A stretch of 64,000 nucleotides of DNA, from contig NW_002476457.1 in assembly GCF_000189635.1 (NCBI RefSeq), forward strand, positions 620,001 to 684,000. The letters run 5' to 3'. Under the pieces are notes generated by a model. The model did no database searches and was not told the DNA's origin. It was given only the letters and a program-made list of their open reading frames with translations. Source of the stretch: Tetrahymena thermophila SB210. Its lineage: Eukaryota > Ciliophora > Oligohymenophorea > Hymenostomatida > Tetrahymenidae. Both the position numbers and the translations under genes were made by a program. Positions 62,534 to 64,000 of the stretch are shown here, piece by piece (position 1 is the first letter of the stretch; every line of letters begins with the position of its first letter).

Positions 62534-64000
62534 TAAAATGTGAATTTATCCAATTTATTTATTTTTAAAACTCTTCTTACTTTTAATTTAATGGAAAATC
62601 TTATAATTTAAAATAAATAATTATTATTAATAAATAAATAAGTTTATTCCAACCTATTATCTTATTCAGCATCTTAAATAATTAAATTAAATAATAAAAT
62701 ATATATTTTTGTTGTTGAAAAAAATAAGTATTAATTACTCTGAAAAAGTTAATAAAAAAAATTCTTTTTTCAATATTTTTATTTTAAAAGCATCATAGTA
62801 AATTTATTTTTATTTATAACAATTAAAACTAGAGTGTGCTATTATTTTACTGCCACATATTAACAATAAATTATGAAAAAGCAATCAAATAGTTTTTAAA
62901 AAATATCATTATAAAAATCAATATCTAGTACTTAAAAAATAGAAATAAATTTAGTAATAATTTCATAAATAAAGTATTCTGAAAGCTTAGTTTTCAATTT
63001 AAAATTATTTTAATAATAATATTAATAGTATAAAAAATATTTATTAATCTTTAACTTCTTTGAGCATCAGTCCTCATTTTTGAACAAAAACTAACAAGTT
63101 TAAATAAGTTTATTTTCAAAAAAAGACATCACATCAGTCAACTGTTCATATTTTAAATAAGGGAATAGTGCATTTAAAAATTGATTTGTAAAAAAATAAA
63201 AATATTCAAAATTATAAAAATTTCAATATAGATACAATGAAGTGAATTTATGCTAACTTATAATTTATATAGAAATATGTTTAAATAATAAAATATATTC
63301 TGTAACTTATTAAAGTTTTTGAAAAAGGTAGAAAATCAATTTTTATTTTTTTATAATTTTAATAAAATTATGAATAAGTTATTGGTAAAGTATTTTTAGC
63401 TTTTTACTTTTTAAGAAATTATGCTTAAATAATTATTTTACTTCTATTGCTTTTTATAACTATTGAAAAAATAAATTTAAAAATTTTTTATTTTAATAAA
63501 ATTATGAATGATTTAAGCAAGTTTTACACAAATTCATAATTTTTTAATAAATTATGGTTAAATAATCAAATAAATTTTAATGTTTATTATATCTATTGAA
63601 AAGATAGATTTTTAATTTATAATTTAATAAATTTATGAATGATTATGTTAACTTATTATTTATAAAGAAATTATAAAGAAATTTATTCTATTGCTTATTG
63701 TAGCTATTCAAAAAGGAAATTTTATTGCTATATTTTTATTAGGTTAAGAATATTATTTATTCATCAAAATTTGTTTAAATTTTTTAAATAAGCTGAAAAA
63801 CCAATTTTATTAAATTCATTTGAAATAAAAAAACCTTGATATAAAAAATGTATTTTTGTTCAATAATTACATAGAAGTATTTATTTTTATTAAGAAAAAG
63901 GAAGATTTGATCTAAATTTTAATTAAAATTTGAGGTGCAAAATCAAAAATATTTTTTAATTATTTTTGCTCGTTTTTCATTGCCATTTCTATTCAGCAAA
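62534..64000. other. AT-rich non-coding region at right edge
   Basis: About 1.5 kb with no frame of coding character on either strand. Its right half contains a degenerate tandem repeat (63240-63740). Confidence 0.5.
63240..63740 (+). repeat. Degenerate tandem repeat, unit about 133-143 bases, three to four copies
   Basis: Recurring blocks in fixed order: an A-rich ATTATG-TTAAATAAT block at about 63273, 63416 and 63550; a TTTTGAAAAA or CTATTGAAAA block at about 63318, 63460, 63594 and 63705 (as CTATTCAAAA); and TTTAATAAAATTATGAAT at about 63357, 63492 and 63624. Spacings are about 143, 134 and 133. Copies are diverged by substitutions and small indels, so this is an old repeat in non-coding DNA. 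Confidence 0.6.

Noticed and set aside
1-64000. Transposable elements, virus-like elements, CRISPR, telomeric repeats, tRNA or rRNA genes
   Set aside because: No reverse transcriptase, integrase, transposase or capsid motif, no terminal repeats, no GGGGTT-type runs and no cloverleaf-like sequence was recognised on either strand.

Overview
This window is a ciliate macronuclear-type sequence, most likely from Tetrahymena or a close relative. The DNA is roughly three-quarters or more A+T. All convincing protein reading uses TAA and TAG as glutamine and only TGA as stop. Genes are split by AT-rich GT-AG introns of about 35 to 500 bases with GTAA-type donors. Read with the standard code the window gives nothing longer than 99 codons; read with the ciliate code it is densely coding. 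I saw no tRNA, rRNA, telomere repeat, CRISPR array or recognisable transposon.

Layout. (1) 10-5545, minus: a chromatin-type gene with a PHD finger and long helical stretches like the PLU-1 part of KDM5 proteins. Just upstream at 5857-6973, minus, is an ELM2-domain gene (possibly the N-terminal part of the same gene). (2) 7939-10908, plus: a 930-residue polytopic membrane protein with TMC-like features. (3) 11986-29859, plus: one giant gene of about 15 or more exons, encoding about 4,900-5,000 residues: leucine-rich repeats, acidic low-complexity blocks, then a C-terminal multi-pass membrane domain. (4) 30427-55294, minus: four head-to-tail paralogues of about 5.6 kb each. Each encodes an N-terminal signal segment, an LVIVD-type beta-propeller ectodomain, cadherin/He_PIG-like domains, one membrane span, and a cytoplasmic tail with a shared, apparently undescribed module. 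(5) 56253-57279, minus: a MORN5 orthologue. (6) 58386-62533, plus: a cyclic-nucleotide-gated-type channel whose pore lacks the GYG filter. (7) 62534-64000: AT-rich non-coding DNA with a degenerate repeat of about 135 bases.

Working together. The strongest local theme is the tandem family at 30-55 kb. All four copies keep the same domain order, the same juxtamembrane basic-His motif and the same exon end (DWY-K followed by a GTAA donor), so they arose by tandem duplication and diverged a long way. The flanking genes (giant LRR membrane protein, TMC-like protein, MORN5, CNG-like channel) are mostly membrane or ciliary proteins, but nothing in the sequence shows that they are co-regulated. Exon boundaries were worked out by eye from splice signals and phase continuity; family assignments come from motif recognition only.
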